Assembly: GCF_048569485.1 (NCBI RefSeq)
Contig: NC_134356.1
Location: 467,065,820 to 467,129,819, forward strand
DNA: 64,000 nt
Reading direction: 5' to 3'
Origin: Anomaloglossus baeobatrachus
Taxonomy: Eukaryota > Chordata > Amphibia > Anura > Aromobatidae
Shown here: positions 44,508-55,666 of the stretch, in pieces
Layout of the letters: each line of letters opens with the position of its first letter
Position numbering within the stretch: the first letter of the stretch is position 1
Position numbers and translations under genes: made by a program
The notes under the pieces: generated by a model
Told to the model about the DNA's origin: nothing
Seen by the model: the letters and a program-made list of their open reading frames with translations, nothing else
Databases searched by the model: none

Positions 44508-45323
44508 ATGGCCTCTAAGCCTTGCCTAGTCTGGTCCTTTTTTGACATAGCAAAATATCGCCCAAATTATGTGATATGTAAAATTTGTCATGATTCTGTT
44601 AGTAGAGGTCAAAACCTCAGCAGTTTGACAACTTCTTCCATGAATCGTCGCATGAATAAATATCATATGTCCCGGTGGGAAGCTCACCGTGCTGCAATGC
44701 GGCCTAGCGGAGCGAACCATCCACCGCCTGCCCCTTCTAGTGCATCCGCGCGCTCTTCATCTTCTAGGACTGTGGGGACAGCTGTCACACCTGGTTTTCC
44801 ACGCACAACTTCCACCACTGTAACCGCAACAGGCAGTTTGCTTGGTAGGTCGTCAGTTGGTTTGGAAGGGGAAACAAGTGTGTGTGTACAGCTCTCTCAG
44901 ACATCGATAGCACCAATGTTGGATGAAGGCAACATCATGTCTACGCCTGCACTTTCCTCACAAAGCTGCATTTTTCCAGGGACACCCTACTCAACACCGT
45001 CTACACACAGCAGCCAGATCTCTGTCCCTCAGATGTGGACAAATAAAAGGCCACTTCCTGCGACCCATGACAAAGCTAAGAGGTTGACTTTATCCCTCTG
45101 TAAGCTCTTGGCTACCGAAATACTGCCTTTTCGCCTGGTGGACACACAGGATTTTAGAGACCTTATGTCTGTCGCTGTGCCCCAGTACCAGATGCCCAGT
45201 CGCCACTACTGCTCTAAGAAAGGTGTGCCCGCGCTACACCAGCATGTCGCACACAACATCACCGCTTCCTTGAGAAACTCTGTGTCAACGGGTGCATTTC
45301 ACCACCGATACTTGGACCAGTAA
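44508..45323 (+). pseudogene. hAT transposase, BED-finger part
   Basis: Starts MASKPCLVWSFFDI and contains a BED-type finger: the VW-F-F lead, CKIC, then SSMNRRMNKYH. In usual BED fingers the penultimate position has His (L-x-x-H-L-x-x-x-H). Here Arg stands there, so zinc binding may be lost. A Ser/Thr linker follows, then WTNKRPLPATHDKAKRLTLS and LLATEILPFRLVDTQDFRDL, the start of the hAT catalytic fold. The frame ends at 45323. The continuing homology is in another frame from about 45292, so a frameshift splits the gene. Confidence 0.78.
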
Positions 45324-46527
45324 GCATGGACAGGGACGTTACATGTCGCTGACTGGGCACTGGGTAACTATGGTGATAGATGGTGAAGGGTCTGCTGCAC
45401 AAGTCTTGCCATCCCCACGACTTGTGTGTCAATCCTCTGTCTGTCCAAGTTCCGCCACTGCTTCTGCCTCCTCCACCTCATCTGGGTCCTCCACCTCTGC
45501 CCCAAGCCTGCCTGGTCAGGCCACCAGCGTTCTCACTGCGCAGAAGGAATCACGCACCCCTCATTACTATGCTGGCAGCAGAGCGCAACGGCATCAGGCG
45601 GTCTTTAGCTTGACATGTCTTGGGAATAAGAGTCACACAGCTGAGGAGTTGTGTTCAGCTCTGCGGTCCGAGTTTAATAAATGGTTGTCTCCACTCAACC
45701 TGCAGCCTGGTAAGGCCATGTGCGAAAATGCTGCAAACCTGGGTGCGGCCCTTCGCCTGGGCAACTTGACACACGTGCCTTGTATGGCTCACGTGTTGAA
45801 CCTTGTTGTCCAACAATTTTTAACACACTATCCCGGCCTAGATGGCCTTCTGACCAGGGCACGAAAACTGTCTGCTCACTTCCGCCGTTCAACCGCCGCA
45901 GCTGAGCGACTTGCATCGCTCCAGAAGTCTTTCGGCCTGCCGGTTCATCGCCTGAAATGCGATGTGGCGACACGCTGGAATTCAACTCTCCACATGTTAC
46001 AGCGACTGTGGCAGCACCGCCGAGCCCTGGTGCAATACGTCATGACGTATAGCCTGGGCCAACGAGATGCAGAGGTGGGGCAGATCACCCTGATGGAGTG
46101 GTCTCAGATCAAGGACCTATGCACCCTTCTGCACAGTATCGACATGGCGACGAATATGTTTAGTGCTGACAATGCCATTATCAGCATGACAATTCCAGTC
46201 ATTTACATGCTGGAGCACACGCTAAACACTATTCGGAGTCAGGGGGTGGGACAACAGGAAGGGGAGGAACTACAGGAGGATTCATATGCGCAAGGGACAA
46301 CAACATCACTAAGGTCCAGACGTTCATCATCACCAACGCGGCAGGCATGGGACCATGGGGGACAGGGATCAACAAGGGCGCATGGTAGCAGACGAAATGT
46401 TGAGGAAGGTGCAGGAGAACATGAAGAAATGGATGACGAACTGTCCATGGACATGGAAGACTCAGCGGATGAGGGAGACCTTGGTCAAATTTCAGTTGAA
46501 AGAGGTTGGGGGGAGATGTCAGAGTAA
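45292..46527 (+). pseudogene. hAT transposase, RNase H-like catalytic part
   Basis: Begins at FTTDTWTSKHGQGRYMSLTG, the first catalytic Asp block of hAT transposases, continuing from the BED ORF in another frame. Later come VPCMAHVLNLVVQ (the CxxH insertion-domain motif) and CDVATRWNSTLHMLQRL (second Asp and the RWNST block). The C-terminal part becomes Arg/Ser-rich then acidic (EEMDDELSMDMEDSADEGD). It stops at 46525 in the same frame as the next ORF, seven codons before its Met. Confidence 0.8.
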
Positions 46528-46548
46528 GAAAGAACGGTTAGCACCTCT

Positions 46549-46968
46549 ATGCCACAAACACAGCGTGGACTTGGCAATTTTATGGAATCTTTTCATAATT
46601 TTTTTAGACCATCCTTTGCAAGGCCACCAGAGACAACAAGTCTGACACATAGTCAACGGCTGGAGAGGATGATACAGGAGTATCTTCAAATGAACATTGA
46701 TGCCATGACTTTGCAAATGGAGCCTTGCTCATTTTGGGCTTCAAATCTTGAAAAATGGCCAGAGCTCTCCAGTTACGCTTTGGAGATTTTGTCGTGTCCA
46801 GCTGCCAGCGTTGTCTCTGAACGTGTCTTCAGTGCTGCTAGGTGTGTGCTGACAGATAAGCGCACGCGTCTGTCCAGTGACAATGTGGACAGACTAACGT
46901 TCATCAAAATGAACAAGTCATGGATCCACAAGGAATTTACTACCCCTGTGTCATCCTGGGGAGAGTAA
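46549..46968 (+). pseudogene. hAT transposase, C-terminal dimerisation part
   Basis: 139 residues in frame with the catalytic ORF after one stop. WASNLEKWPELSSYALEILSCPAASVVSERVFSAA carries the hATC dimerisation block including the third catalytic residue (Glu of SERVFS). RTRLSSDNVDRLTFIKMNKSW is the usual C-terminal signature. It ends at 46966. The last 60 bases and following DNA are the founder of the 238-bp repeats. Confidence 0.82.
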
Positions 46969-47252
46969 ATGCTTGTGGATTTGGAATGTGCTTGATGCAA
47001 ATCAAAACATCCTGTTTGCAACTAGGGCACAAGTGCTGCCACTGATGGGGTGTCTGTGTGGCACAATTTTTTAAAAAAAAGGGAGAGTCCGCTTGGAGTA
47101 ACCCTTGCTTACAGTGTTTTTAAAAAGGAGCCAAGATGAACAGAGCTGGGATCAGGAAAGACTTTGCTACCTACCCCGGTGTCATCCTGGGGACGGTTAA
47201 GAATGGCGTATTTTTGAATGTGCTTGATGCAAATCTAGCTGTGAAGTGTACA
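46919..47252 (+). repeat. 238-bp repeats of the hAT 3' side, part before the LTR element
   Basis: The first, most diverged unit starts in the last codons of the transposase (ATGGATCCACAAGGAATTTA and TCATCCTGGGGA). The second starts near 47130 with AGATGAACAGAGCTGGGATC and is cut by the LTR element at 47252. It resumes at 55667. Confidence 0.8.
47249..47252 (+). repeat. LTR element target duplication, left
   Basis: TACA here and at 55667-55670. Intact units of the 238-bp repeat (for example about 55900) show the uninterrupted GTGTACAACTGG, confirming a 4-bp duplication. Confidence 0.85.
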
Positions 47253-48487
47253 TGTCGCGGGCGGGGAGGAGGGTGTCAGCACACTACGCTCACCCCTTCT
47301 GCTCGGGTCCGGCAGCTGCTGCTCAGTGGTGGCTCGAGCGGTGGGCCGGATCCCGGGGGTTCTCGAGCGGCGCTCCTCTCCCGTGAGTGAAAGGGGGTTT
47401 GTTGGGTGTGGGGATAGTTTATTGTCCGTGACGCCACCCACGGTTGTGGTGATTTCACCACCGCTGCTCTATAGGCCCGGGGACGATGGTGTGTAGCAGC
47501 AAGATGTTGCGTTGCCCCTCCGTGGGTAGGGGTTGGTGATCCCGGGGCCCGGTGATGGTGAGGGAGGTGCAGGGCCTGGTGGGCGCAGGTACGCGGGGGC
47601 AGCGCTGTGCCTTGCGGCACTGTGGTACTCACTCAGCCTGAGACGTTGACACAGTTTTACGGTAAACCACACGGCTGGAAAGACGGTTCCCACGGACGGC
47701 TGCACTTGCTCTCCCAGTAGGTAACGGTGATGTCCCTCTGACCTGCACCTGATGTTTCTAAGTTGGTAGCGATGGGTTCCCACCGGTAACCCGCTCCCCG
47801 GCTTCAAGCTGGACCGTTGGAGCTCTACTTTGCCCGCAGACGCTGGCCCTGAGGAACTGGTGCCTTGGCGGTGGCGGTGTTCCTCCTTAATGGTCGGACT
47901 GTTGCCTTCAATCGGGACTTGGTTGTTGGGGGATCGACGTCCCCTTCACTGACGGATTCGGCAAATTATGGCGACTCCTAGCCTTGCCGGGGTCCGAGAG
48001 GCCCCTGCCCTGGTGCTGACTGTCCTTTGCACGCTGCTCCAGACCGCCGGGTCACTACCCGTCCGCGGTCCTTCCAGGAACTCCCGAACAGTCACCCCTC
48101 TGGACAGTCACCGTCGTTGCTGACCTTGCTGACCCTGTCCTGCACACAGCTGGACTACTTCAGGCTTTTCACTCTCTTTCTTTTCTGTCACCACTCTTGC
48201 TTTCCTCCTTTACCACTTTACTTTCTTTACTTCACTCAAGCCCTGCCTGGGCTAAACTTAGCTGTTTACTCAAGCTCTCCCTGAGCTGTTCTGCCTGGTA
48301 CTTCCCGCCTCCAGAGCTGTGAACTCCTCGGTGGGCGGAGCCAACCGCCTGGCCCACCCCCTGGTGTGAATCATCAGCCTCTGGAGGAAGGCAACAAGGA
48401 TTTTTGGTTAGCTTTGGTGTTCCTAACTGGGATGTAGGGTGTGGTGGTGTGATGACCTGTGACCCCTGGCTTGCCCAGGGCGTCACA
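47253..48487 (-). repeat. 3' LTR of the Gypsy element
   Basis: 1235 bp, TGTCGCGGGCGGGG to GGGCGTCACA in plus reading, matching 54429-55666 almost throughout. In element sense it starts TGTGACGCCC just after the polypurine tract. Confidence 0.93.
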
Positions 48488-48500
48488 TTCCCCCTTAGCA
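48488..48500 (-). other. Polypurine tract
   Basis: On the minus strand TGCTAAGGGGGAA directly precedes the 3' LTR. The same AAGGGGGAA precedes the LTR at 10997 in the older relative, showing that the two belong to one family. Confidence 0.75.
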
Positions 48501-49125
48501 AAATGCAGACCGTCCGCGGGCTGCCCGTCCAACACCTGTTTTATTTTTCTGAAAAATATAACATTGTAAACGGTAACATATATACATTTTTAATGAATCT
48601 TCCCATAACGGGAGGCACATTTCTTAAACGTTTCAAATGGTTTACGGTTACGGTTTCCGCTCTCTCCCACCCAAGCAACCTGGCCCTGATGCTGCCCCTA
48701 AAGCCCAGGCAGCACCCCTTGACCCACAGTCCAGCACACGGTACCCGAGCGGGATCTGTCCTTCCCCTCCAGAGGGTAGCCACCGGTTCCTTTGGTGGCT
48801 GGGCCCCAGCCTGCTCTGCTGAGGGCCCTCCCTCCAACCTGCCTCTCCGGAGGTGGCATAGCGGAAAACGGTAACGGCAAACAACTTATTTACAAGCCAC
48901 TTATCGTTTGTGGGTGCCCTGCAAGTTCACGGGCTTGTCCATGGATAGTTCTCCATGCAAAACAACTTTCAAACGGTCCCCACGGGGACAACGGTGCCGG
49001 CTCCGGCCGGTTGCAAATCACTTCTTGACAATCAGGTTAAGTACTCGGTATCATTTTCATTATTTCAACTTTAGCAGAACTTTCACACAAACAAACAACT
49101 CTTTACATTCCCTGACACCTTTTAC

Positions 49126-52100
49126 TCATAGGACGGTCTCCCTGTACCTAAGTGGGGGTCTACCTAGGTTGGGAGAGGTGGACCTCCGGGGCCCGGTGTC
49201 AGTGAGGCTAGACAGTGGGGTAGAGGGAACACTCGGTTCCTCCTCCCTGCTATAGTGTGGAGCAGGCGGAGGTGTAGGGGAGCTGGGTACAGGTTCATCC
49301 CTGGGCACTGGCAATGGTTCTGGCTCACGGTTGGCCGTTTCCACTACTTCTTCATCCACGGGTTGTGGGAACAGTATCACTGGAAGAATCACCGCGCCGT
49401 TCTGTGTAGGCCAGTTTGCTGGGAAGTCACCCATTACAGTGTGGATGACCTCTGCTGCCTTCTCTGCTGGTGGAGGAACCGGTACTTCAGCCTCTGCCCT
49501 CAATGCTGGTGGGCACCTTTTTAGATGGTCCCGGGAGACTGTGGTCAGAGTGCCCCCTTGGTCACGACTGATCTGGTAGGCCTTCCCATCTCCCCATTCT
49601 GTGGGTTGTATGACGTAAGGAACTTGTTCCCACTGATCATCCAGCTTGTGGGTCTTCCTCTTCCGCTTCAACACTACATCTCCTGGCTGGAAAGGACTCG
49701 CGGACGCCTTCTGATTGAACCGGTGCTCCTGCTGTTCTCGACTTCGACTGAGGTTTTTCTCCACATACTCCTGGATTTGCCGGTATTGTGCTCTCCTCCG
49801 ACTTTCCCACTCCACTGTCGAAGGGAGCGCTTCTGGGGCCTCCAACCCCATCTCCAGATCCACCGGCAGGCGGCCAGGCTGAGCCCTCATCAGGTATGCT
49901 GGGGTGCACTTCGTCGAGCTAGATGGGATATTATTGTACATGTCGACCAAGTCGGGTAACTTTTCCGGCCACAGGTTCCGTTCCTCCAGTGGTAGCGTCT
50001 TGAGGAGCCCCAGGACCAGGTGATTCATCTTCTCACACATGCCGTTGGTCTGGGCGTGGTAAGCAGTGGTCCGGATCTTCTTGCAGCCGTATAACTGGCA
50101 GAATTCGTGGAACACCTCTGCTTCAAAGGCCGGGCCTTGGTCAGTCAGCACCTTTTCTGGGTATCCATGGGGTCGGCAAAAATAAGCCTGGAACGCCCGA
50201 GCAGCAGTTCGACCAGTTAGGTCCTTAACGGGGACTACCACCATAAATCTTGAGTAGTGGTCTACCATGGTCAATGCGTAGGTGTACCCACTTCGGCTGG
50301 GGGTGAGCTTGACATGGTCTAGGGTGACCAGCTCCAGCGGCTGATGGGTGACTATTGGGTGTAGGGGCGCCCTCTGGCTAGTCTCGTCCTTTCTCCTCAG
50401 CATACAAGGACCACACTCTCGGCACCAGGCTTCCACTGATTCACGCATCCCACTCCAATAGAACCGCTCCCTCAACAGCATCTCCAGCTTCTTCCACCCG
50501 AAGTGTCCAGCACCATCATGGTATGCCCGCAGGACAGTAGCCACGTCAGCCTGAGGAACGACCAACTGGCATATTTTCTCATTGGTCTTCGGGTTGATCA
50601 GCTCACGGTACAGCCTCCCTTGGTGTAGGTAAAGCCGTTTCCGTTCCTTCCACAAGCGTTGGGCTTCGGCTGGGGCGGCAGGGTCTATTCCCATAGCACC
50701 CTGTTCCACCAGAGTCTTGACGAGGTGAACAGCCGGCGCTTGGTCCTGAGCTTCCTGCCACTCTTGACTAGGCCGTGGGTCCAGGTCCACCCGTTGCTGA
50801 TGTACTTGTACCCTCTCAGTAGGCGGCTGGTGAAACGCAGGCAACTCGATCTCCTCGAGGTCGTCATCCTCGCACCCCTCTTCTGACAAATGGGGCATTC
50901 GGGAGAGTGCATCAGCATTTATGTTGACACGACCGGCTCGGTACTTTATGGTGAAATCATAGTTGGCTAGCCGGGCTACCCACCGCTTCTCCAGCGCGCC
51001 CAACTTGGCCGTGTTCAGGTGAGTCAGCGGGTTGTTGTCCGTAAACGCGGTGAATTTTGCTGCCGCCAAGTAGTGGCGAAACCGCTCCGTGATAGCCCAT
51101 ACCAGCTCCAAGAGCTCGAGCTTGAAGGAGCTGTAGTTCTCAGGGTTCCTTTCAGTCGGCCGGAGTTTTCGGCTAGCATAGGCAATCACCTTCTCCTTCC
51201 CATCCTGGACCTGGGATAGGACCGCTCCTAGCCCCACGTTACTGGCGTCGGTGTGGAGGATGAACGGGCGCCCATAATCAGGGTACGCCAAGACCTCTTC
51301 TCTGGTCAAGGCCGCCTTCAGCTGGCAAAAGGACTCCTCATGCTTGTCCTCCCACAACAGTGGGGCTCCAATGGGTCTACCACCTTTGGTCTGTCCCACG
51401 AGGAGATCCTGCATGGGGGCAGCCATCTTCGTATACCCCTTTATAAAGCGCCGGTAGTACCCCACCAGGCCCAGAAACTGCCTTACTTCCCTCACTGTAG
51501 TTGGTCTCGGCCAGCTCTGGATGGCAGTAATCTTCTCAGGGTCGGGGGCGACACCGTCTGCACTCATCACGTGCCCTAGGTACTGCACCCTGGGTTTCAG
51601 CAGGTGACACTTAGAGGGCTTCAATTTCATCCCGTACTTGGCAAGGGACGTAAACACCTCGGCCAGGTGCTCCAGATGGGCTTCGTACGTCTGGGAATAA
51701 ACAATCACATCATCCAAGTACAACAGGACGGTCTCGAAGTTTAGATGTCCCAGACAGCACTCCATCAGCCGTTGGAAGGTTCCGGGGGCATTGCACAGCC
51801 CGAACAGCATGCTATTGAATTCGCAGAGCCCCATCGGGGTGGTGAAGGCGGTCTTCTCCCGGTCCTCTGGAGCCACGGCCACTTGCCAGTACCCGCTGGT
51901 GAGATCAAGGGTAGAGAAGTAGTTTGCCGTTCTCAGTGCAGCCAAAGACACTTCGATACGAGGCAGTGGGTAGGCATCTTTATGGGTTATTTGATTAATC
52001 TTCCGGTAGTCCACACACATCCGCATGGTACCATCCTTCTTCTTGACCAGTACCAACGGAGCGGCCCAGGGACTACAGCTGTCCCGAATAACCCCTGCCT

Positions 52101-53040
52101 CCTTCATATTCCTCAACATATCTTTGGCACACTGGTAATGTGCAGGGGGAATAGGTCTATACCTCTCTTTGATAGGGGGATGTTCACCGGTGGGGATGTG
52201 GTGTTGGACCCCTTTGATCTTTCCAAAGTCTAGGGGGTGCTTACTGAAAACCTGTTCGTACTCCTGCACCACCCTATATACCCCTGCTCTGTGATGTGTA
52301 GGGGTATCATCAGTGCCTACATGTAGCTGTTGGTGCCACTCCTTTGTCTCCCCTTGGGGTGGGGAAGTGCTAGTGGTAGGTGGGAGTGTGGATGGACTGG
52401 CTTCATGAATAGTGTGAGGGTCCAGGGTGAGCAGCTTGGCAATGGTGGCATACCGGGGAAGCCTGACTTCTTCCTCTCCACAGTTCAACACCCTCACAGG
52501 CACTCTCCCTTTCTTCACATCCACCACCCCGCGGGCGGCCATTACAGTGGGCCAATGATCAGAGGGTATGGGCTCCATCATGGCCGGGTAATCACGCCCC
52601 TGTGGCCCTACTGCTGCCCTACACCAAATCATCATCTCACTCCTAGGGGGCACAGTCAACGGCGCTACATCCATTACTCTCACTCCACCAATCTCCCCTC
52701 CTGTTGAGCTTACATGCTGGCGGTACATCAGAGCCCGGATCTCACGCTGCACAGCTCGCTGCCGGCTTCCTGCTGCTGTGGCGGCCAGCTGTTGTAATAG
52801 GGTCAACACATCAGTCATACAGTGCTCCATCACATTGGTTCCTAGCACTATCTTCGGGTTATGATCACTGGGTTCATTCATGATCACAATCATACCCTGA
52901 TGTTGTAGTTCAGCTTGCCCCACAGTCATAGCCACTTGTTTATACCCCACTTGGGTCAATGGAAGTTCATTGGCAGCAATCAGTGTTATACTAGTATTTG
53001 GGGGCGCCAGTTCGTCCGTTCCCCAATACCGCTGATACAA
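49126..53040 (-). CDS. pol: Gypsy pol: RT, RNase H and integrase
   Basis: A long open frame of about 1300 residues. The RT has MCVDYRKINQ, YFSTLDLTSGYWQV, FGLCNAPGTFQRLM and the catalytic LLYLDDVIVYS (about residue 440, near 51715). RNase H carries FILHTDASNVGLGAVLSQ. Integrase has the HHCC finger (HDGAGHFGWKKL...CRECGPCMLRR), LVTLDHVKL and YALTMVDHYSRFMVV with a later AYHAQTNGMCEK block, then a C-terminal FQPGDVVLKRK domain. A protease DTGS motif lies just upstream, near 53080. The nominal start codon is not informative because pol is normally made as a fusion. The order RT-RNase H-integrase is Ty3/Gypsy. Confidence 0.93.
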   Translation of the reverse strand: MYQRYWGTDELAPPNTSITLIAANELPLTQVGYKQVAMTVGQAELQHQGMIVIMNEPSDHNPKIVLGTNVMEHCMTDVLTLLQQLAATAAGSRQRAVQREIRALMYRQHVSSTGGEIGGVRVMDVAPLTVPPRSEMMIWCRAAVGPQGRDYPAMMEPIPSDHWPTVMAARGVVDVKKGRVPVRVLNCGEEEVRLPRYATIAKLLTLDPHTIHEASPSTLPPTTSTSPPQGETKEWHQQLHVGTDDTPTHHRAGVYRVVQEYEQVFSKHPLDFGKIKGVQHHIPTGEHPPIKERYRPIPPAHYQCAKDMLRNMKEAGVIRDSCSPWAAPLVLVKKKDGTMRMCVDYRKINQITHKDAYPLPRIEVSLAALRTANYFSTLDLTSGYWQVAVAPEDREKTAFTTPMGLCEFNSMLFGLCNAPGTFQRLMECCLGHLNFETVLLYLDDVIVYSQTYEAHLEHLAEVFTSLAKYGMKLKPSKCHLLKPRVQYLGHVMSADGVAPDPEKITAIQSWPRPTTVREVRQFLGLVGYYRRFIKGYTKMAAPMQDLLVGQTKGGRPIGAPLLWEDKHEESFCQLKAALTREEVLAYPDYGRPFILHTDASNVGLGAVLSQVQDGKEKVIAYASRKLRPTERNPENYSSFKLELLELVWAITERFRHYLAAAKFTAFTDNNPLTHLNTAKLGALEKRWVARLANYDFTIKYRAGRVNINADALSRMPHLSEEGCEDDDLEEIELPAFHQPPTERVQVHQQRVDLDPRPSQEWQEAQDQAPAVHLVKTLVEQGAMGIDPAAPAEAQRLWKERKRLYLHQGRLYRELINPKTNEKICQLVVPQADVATVLRAYHDGAGHFGWKKLEMLLRERFYWSGMRESVEAWCRECGPCMLRRKDETSQRAPLHPIVTHQPLELVTLDHVKLTPSRSGYTYALTMVDHYSRFMVVVPVKDLTGRTAARAFQAYFCRPHGYPEKVLTDQGPAFEAEVFHEFCQLYGCKKIRTTAYHAQTNGMCEKMNHLVLGLLKTLPLEERNLWPEKLPDLVDMYNNIPSSSTKCTPAYLMRAQPGRLPVDLEMGLEAPEALPSTVEWESRRRAQYRQIQEYVEKNLSRSREQQEHRFNQKASASPFQPGDVVLKRKRKTHKLDDQWEQVPYVIQPTEWGDGKAYQISRDQGGTLTTVSRDHLKRCPPALRAEAEVPVPPPAEKAAEVIHTVMGDFPANWPTQNGAVILPVILFPQPVDEEVVETANREPEPLPVPRDEPVPSSPTPPPAPHYSREEEPSVPSTPLSSLTDTGPRRSTSPNLGRPPLRYRETVL

Positions 53041-53173
53041 CGTGTATGGTATGGTGTGGTTACCTGTGATCCAGTGTCCAAGAGAGCCATCACCGGTATA
53101 CCGTTCACAACCACGGGGATGATGGGTCGGGCCCCGATATATCGATCTCGCCAGTCCGGGGGGCCACGATGTT

Positions 53174-54214
53174 CTACTCCTGAGGATTGGCCCGGGGCCC
53201 CAGGGGTTGCTCGTTTAACGGGCACTGTCGGAAGTAGTGACCAGGCTTACGGCACTTGTAGCAGATTGGAGGTCTGCTCCGCGGGTTATTAGCACTTCTC
53301 CGCTGCATCCAGGGGACATCCTCGGGGCTGTCAGCAAGCTGTATCTGCACTGGAGGCTGAGATCTGGTCAGAGGTTGTAGTGCAGCAAGGATCTTGGCGA
53401 GGTCTCCGTCCATGCGACGGACCTGGGCTGCCAGTTCTTCCACTGTGCTGCTTGGGGCTGTAGGTATTGGAGAGGTTGGTAGGGCAGGGGCCGCCACAAC
53501 GGGGGCCGTCTCGACGGGCCACGAGGCAGGTTCCCGAACTTCTGCAGCTGGGGGCTGTAGCGCTTTAATAGCCTGTTCCTTTAACACAGCAAAGTCCACA
53601 TCCGGGTGTTCCAGGGCCCACAGCCGGAGCTGTTTACGATCCTCAGGGGACCTCATCCCCTGCGCAAATTGCTCCACCAACATCTTGTTGCTATCCGCCT
53701 CATTAATAGGATTCGCCCGCTTCAGCGTGCGGAGGGCGGTTTGCAGACGTAAAGCATAGTCCCGAATGCTATCCCCAGCCCGTTGTCGGCACTGGTAAAA
53801 CTGCATCCTCAGCTCAGCTTCAGTCCGGGTCTCAAAGGCAGTCTGTAGCTTCTCAAAGATGGTGGCTACAGAGAGCCGGTCCCCCTCGGCCCAGGTCTCC
53901 GCTTCCTGCTCAGCCGCACCGGTTAACTGGCCTAGCACTATCGCCGCACGTTGCTTATCAGTCAGGGGGTACAGCTCTAGCAACGGGTTAAGCTTTTTCC
54001 GGAAGGCCTGTAAGGCATCCGGTTTACCGTCATACTGCGGTAGCCAGGCAGCTCTGGGCGCATAGGGCAAGGAGAACGGCATGACCTGAGCGAGCGCGGG
54101 GGCCGCGGCACCTCCCGCCAGTACGGCCGGGGCCTGGGCAGGCCCATTCCCATCCGCGGGTGCCACTGCGGCTGCGACCACTGCTCCTCCAGCGGCTCCG
54201 TCGGGCGCAGACAT
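53174..54214 (-). CDS. gag: Gypsy gag with CCHC zinc knuckle
   Basis: 346 residues. It begins with an Ala/Pro/Gly-rich stretch, then a capsid-like region (WLPQYDGKPDALQAFRKKL...MQFYQCRQRAGDSIRDYALRLQTALRTL) and ends with one CCHC knuckle, CYKCRKPGHYFRQC (about 319-332). The layout is that of Ty3/Gypsy gag with a retrotransposon_gag-type capsid. The start MSAPDG follows the leader after the primer-binding site. Confidence 0.9.
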   Translation of the reverse strand: MSAPDGAAGGAVVAAAVAPADGNGPAQAPAVLAGGAAAPALAQVMPFSLPYAPRAAWLPQYDGKPDALQAFRKKLNPLLELYPLTDKQRAAIVLGQLTGAAEQEAETWAEGDRLSVATIFEKLQTAFETRTEAELRMQFYQCRQRAGDSIRDYALRLQTALRTLKRANPINEADSNKMLVEQFAQGMRSPEDRKQLRLWALEHPDVDFAVLKEQAIKALQPPAAEVREPASWPVETAPVVAAPALPTSPIPTAPSSTVEELAAQVRRMDGDLAKILAALQPLTRSQPPVQIQLADSPEDVPWMQRRSANNPRSRPPICYKCRKPGHYFRQCPLNEQPLGPRANPQE

Positions 54215-54428
54215 CTTGTTTCCGTCCCCCTTAGCTCTTTCCGGCCCCTCCTCTCTCGGGGCGGGGTTTTGGCCTTCGCGCCTCTGCTACTCGAGAAGAC
54301 GCTCGAGCGGGAACTTTTCGCGCCAAAGATGGCGACTTCTGAAATTTTTCAGCCGGACACCTCCGGCAGTAACAAGGCGCACCTCTACCAGACGGCAGAG
54401 CGGTAAGATCCTGTTCGTGACGCCAAGT

Positions 54429-55666
54429 TGTCGCGGGCGGGGAGGAAGGTGTCAGCACACTACGCTCACCCCTTCTGCTCGGGTCCGGCAGCTGCTGCTC
54501 AGTGGTGGCTCGAGCAGTGGGCCGGATCCCGGGGGTTCCCGAGCGGCGCTCCTCGCCCGTGAGTGAAAGGGGGTTTGTTGGGTGTGGGGATAGTTTATTG
54601 TCCGTGACGCCACCCACGGTTGTGGTGATTTCACCACCGCTGCTCTATAGGCCCGGGGACGATGGTGTGTAGCAGCAAGATGTTGCGTTGCCCCTCCGTG
54701 GGTAGGGGTTGGTGATCCCGGGGCCCGGTGATGGTGAGGGAGGTGCAGGGCCTGGTGGGCGCAGGTACGCGGGGGCAGCGCTGTGCCTTGCGGCACTGTG
54801 GTACTCACTCAGCCTGAGACGTTGACACAGTTTTACGGTAAACCACACGGCTGGAAAGACGGTTCCCACGGACGGCTGCACTTGCTCTCCCAGTAGGTAA
54901 CGGTGATGTCCCTCTGACCTGCACCTGATGTTTCTAAGTTGGTAGCGATGAGTTCCCACCGGTAACCCGCTCCCCGGCTTCAAGCTGGACCGGAGGAGCT
55001 CTACTTTGCCCGCAGACGCTGGCCCTGAGGAACTGGTGCCTTGGCGGTGGCGGTGTTCCTCCTTAATGGTCGGACTGTTGCCTTCAATCGAGACTTGGTT
55101 GTTGGGGGATCGACGTCCCCTTCACTGACAGATTCGGCAAATTATGGCGACTCCTAGCCTTGCCGAGGTCCGAGAGGCCCCTGCCCTGGTGCTGACTGTC
55201 CTTTGCACGCTGCTCCAGACCGCCGGGTCACTACCCGTCCGCGGTCCTTCCAGGAACTCCCGACGAACAGTCACCCCTCTGGACAGTCACCGTCGTTGCT
55301 GACCTTGCTGACCCTGTCCTGCACACAGCTGGACTACTTCAGGCTTTTCACTCTCTTTCTTTTCTGTCACCACTCTTGCTTTCCTCCTTTACCACTTTAC
55401 TTTCTTTACTTCACTCAAGCCCTGCTTGGGCTAAACTTAGCTGTTTACTCAAGCTCTCCCTGAGCTGTTCTGCCTGGTACTTCCCGCCTCCAGAGCTGTG
55501 AACTCCTCGGTGGGCGGAGCCAACCACCTGGCCCACCCCCTGGTTTGAATCATCAGCCTCTGGAGGAAGGCAACAAGGATTTTTGGTTAGCTTTGGTGTT
55601 CCTAACTGGGATGTAGGGTGTGGTGGTGTGATGACCTGTGACCCCTGGCTTGCCCAGGGCGTCACA
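54429..55666 (-). repeat. 5' LTR of the Gypsy element
   Basis: 1238 bp, near-identical to 47253-48487. In element sense it ends ...CCCGCGACA, two bases before the putative primer-binding site. Confidence 0.93.

Larger units (their letters stand above)
47253..55666 (-). mobile_element. Ty3/Gypsy LTR retrotransposon, near-complete
   Basis: Reads on the minus strand. Parts are the 5' LTR (55666-54429), a putative primer-binding site (about 54426-54408, starting TTGGCGTCACGAAC), gag (54214-53174), protease/RT/RNase H/integrase (about 53180-49126), a polypurine tract (48500-48488, AAGGGGGAA) and the 3' LTR (48487-47253). A 4-bp TACA duplication flanks it. The LTRs differ at roughly 1% of positions by eye, so it is the youngest insertion seen. 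It looks nearly whole, with at most one or two breaks, and frame change between gag and pol is normal for the family. No envelope gene was seen. Confidence 0.93.

Noticed and set aside
43566-46968. Possible domesticated ZBED-like host gene
   Set aside because: It has transposon ends, an 8-bp duplication, an empty site in copy A, a frameshift and stops, all pointing to an ordinary decaying hAT transposase.
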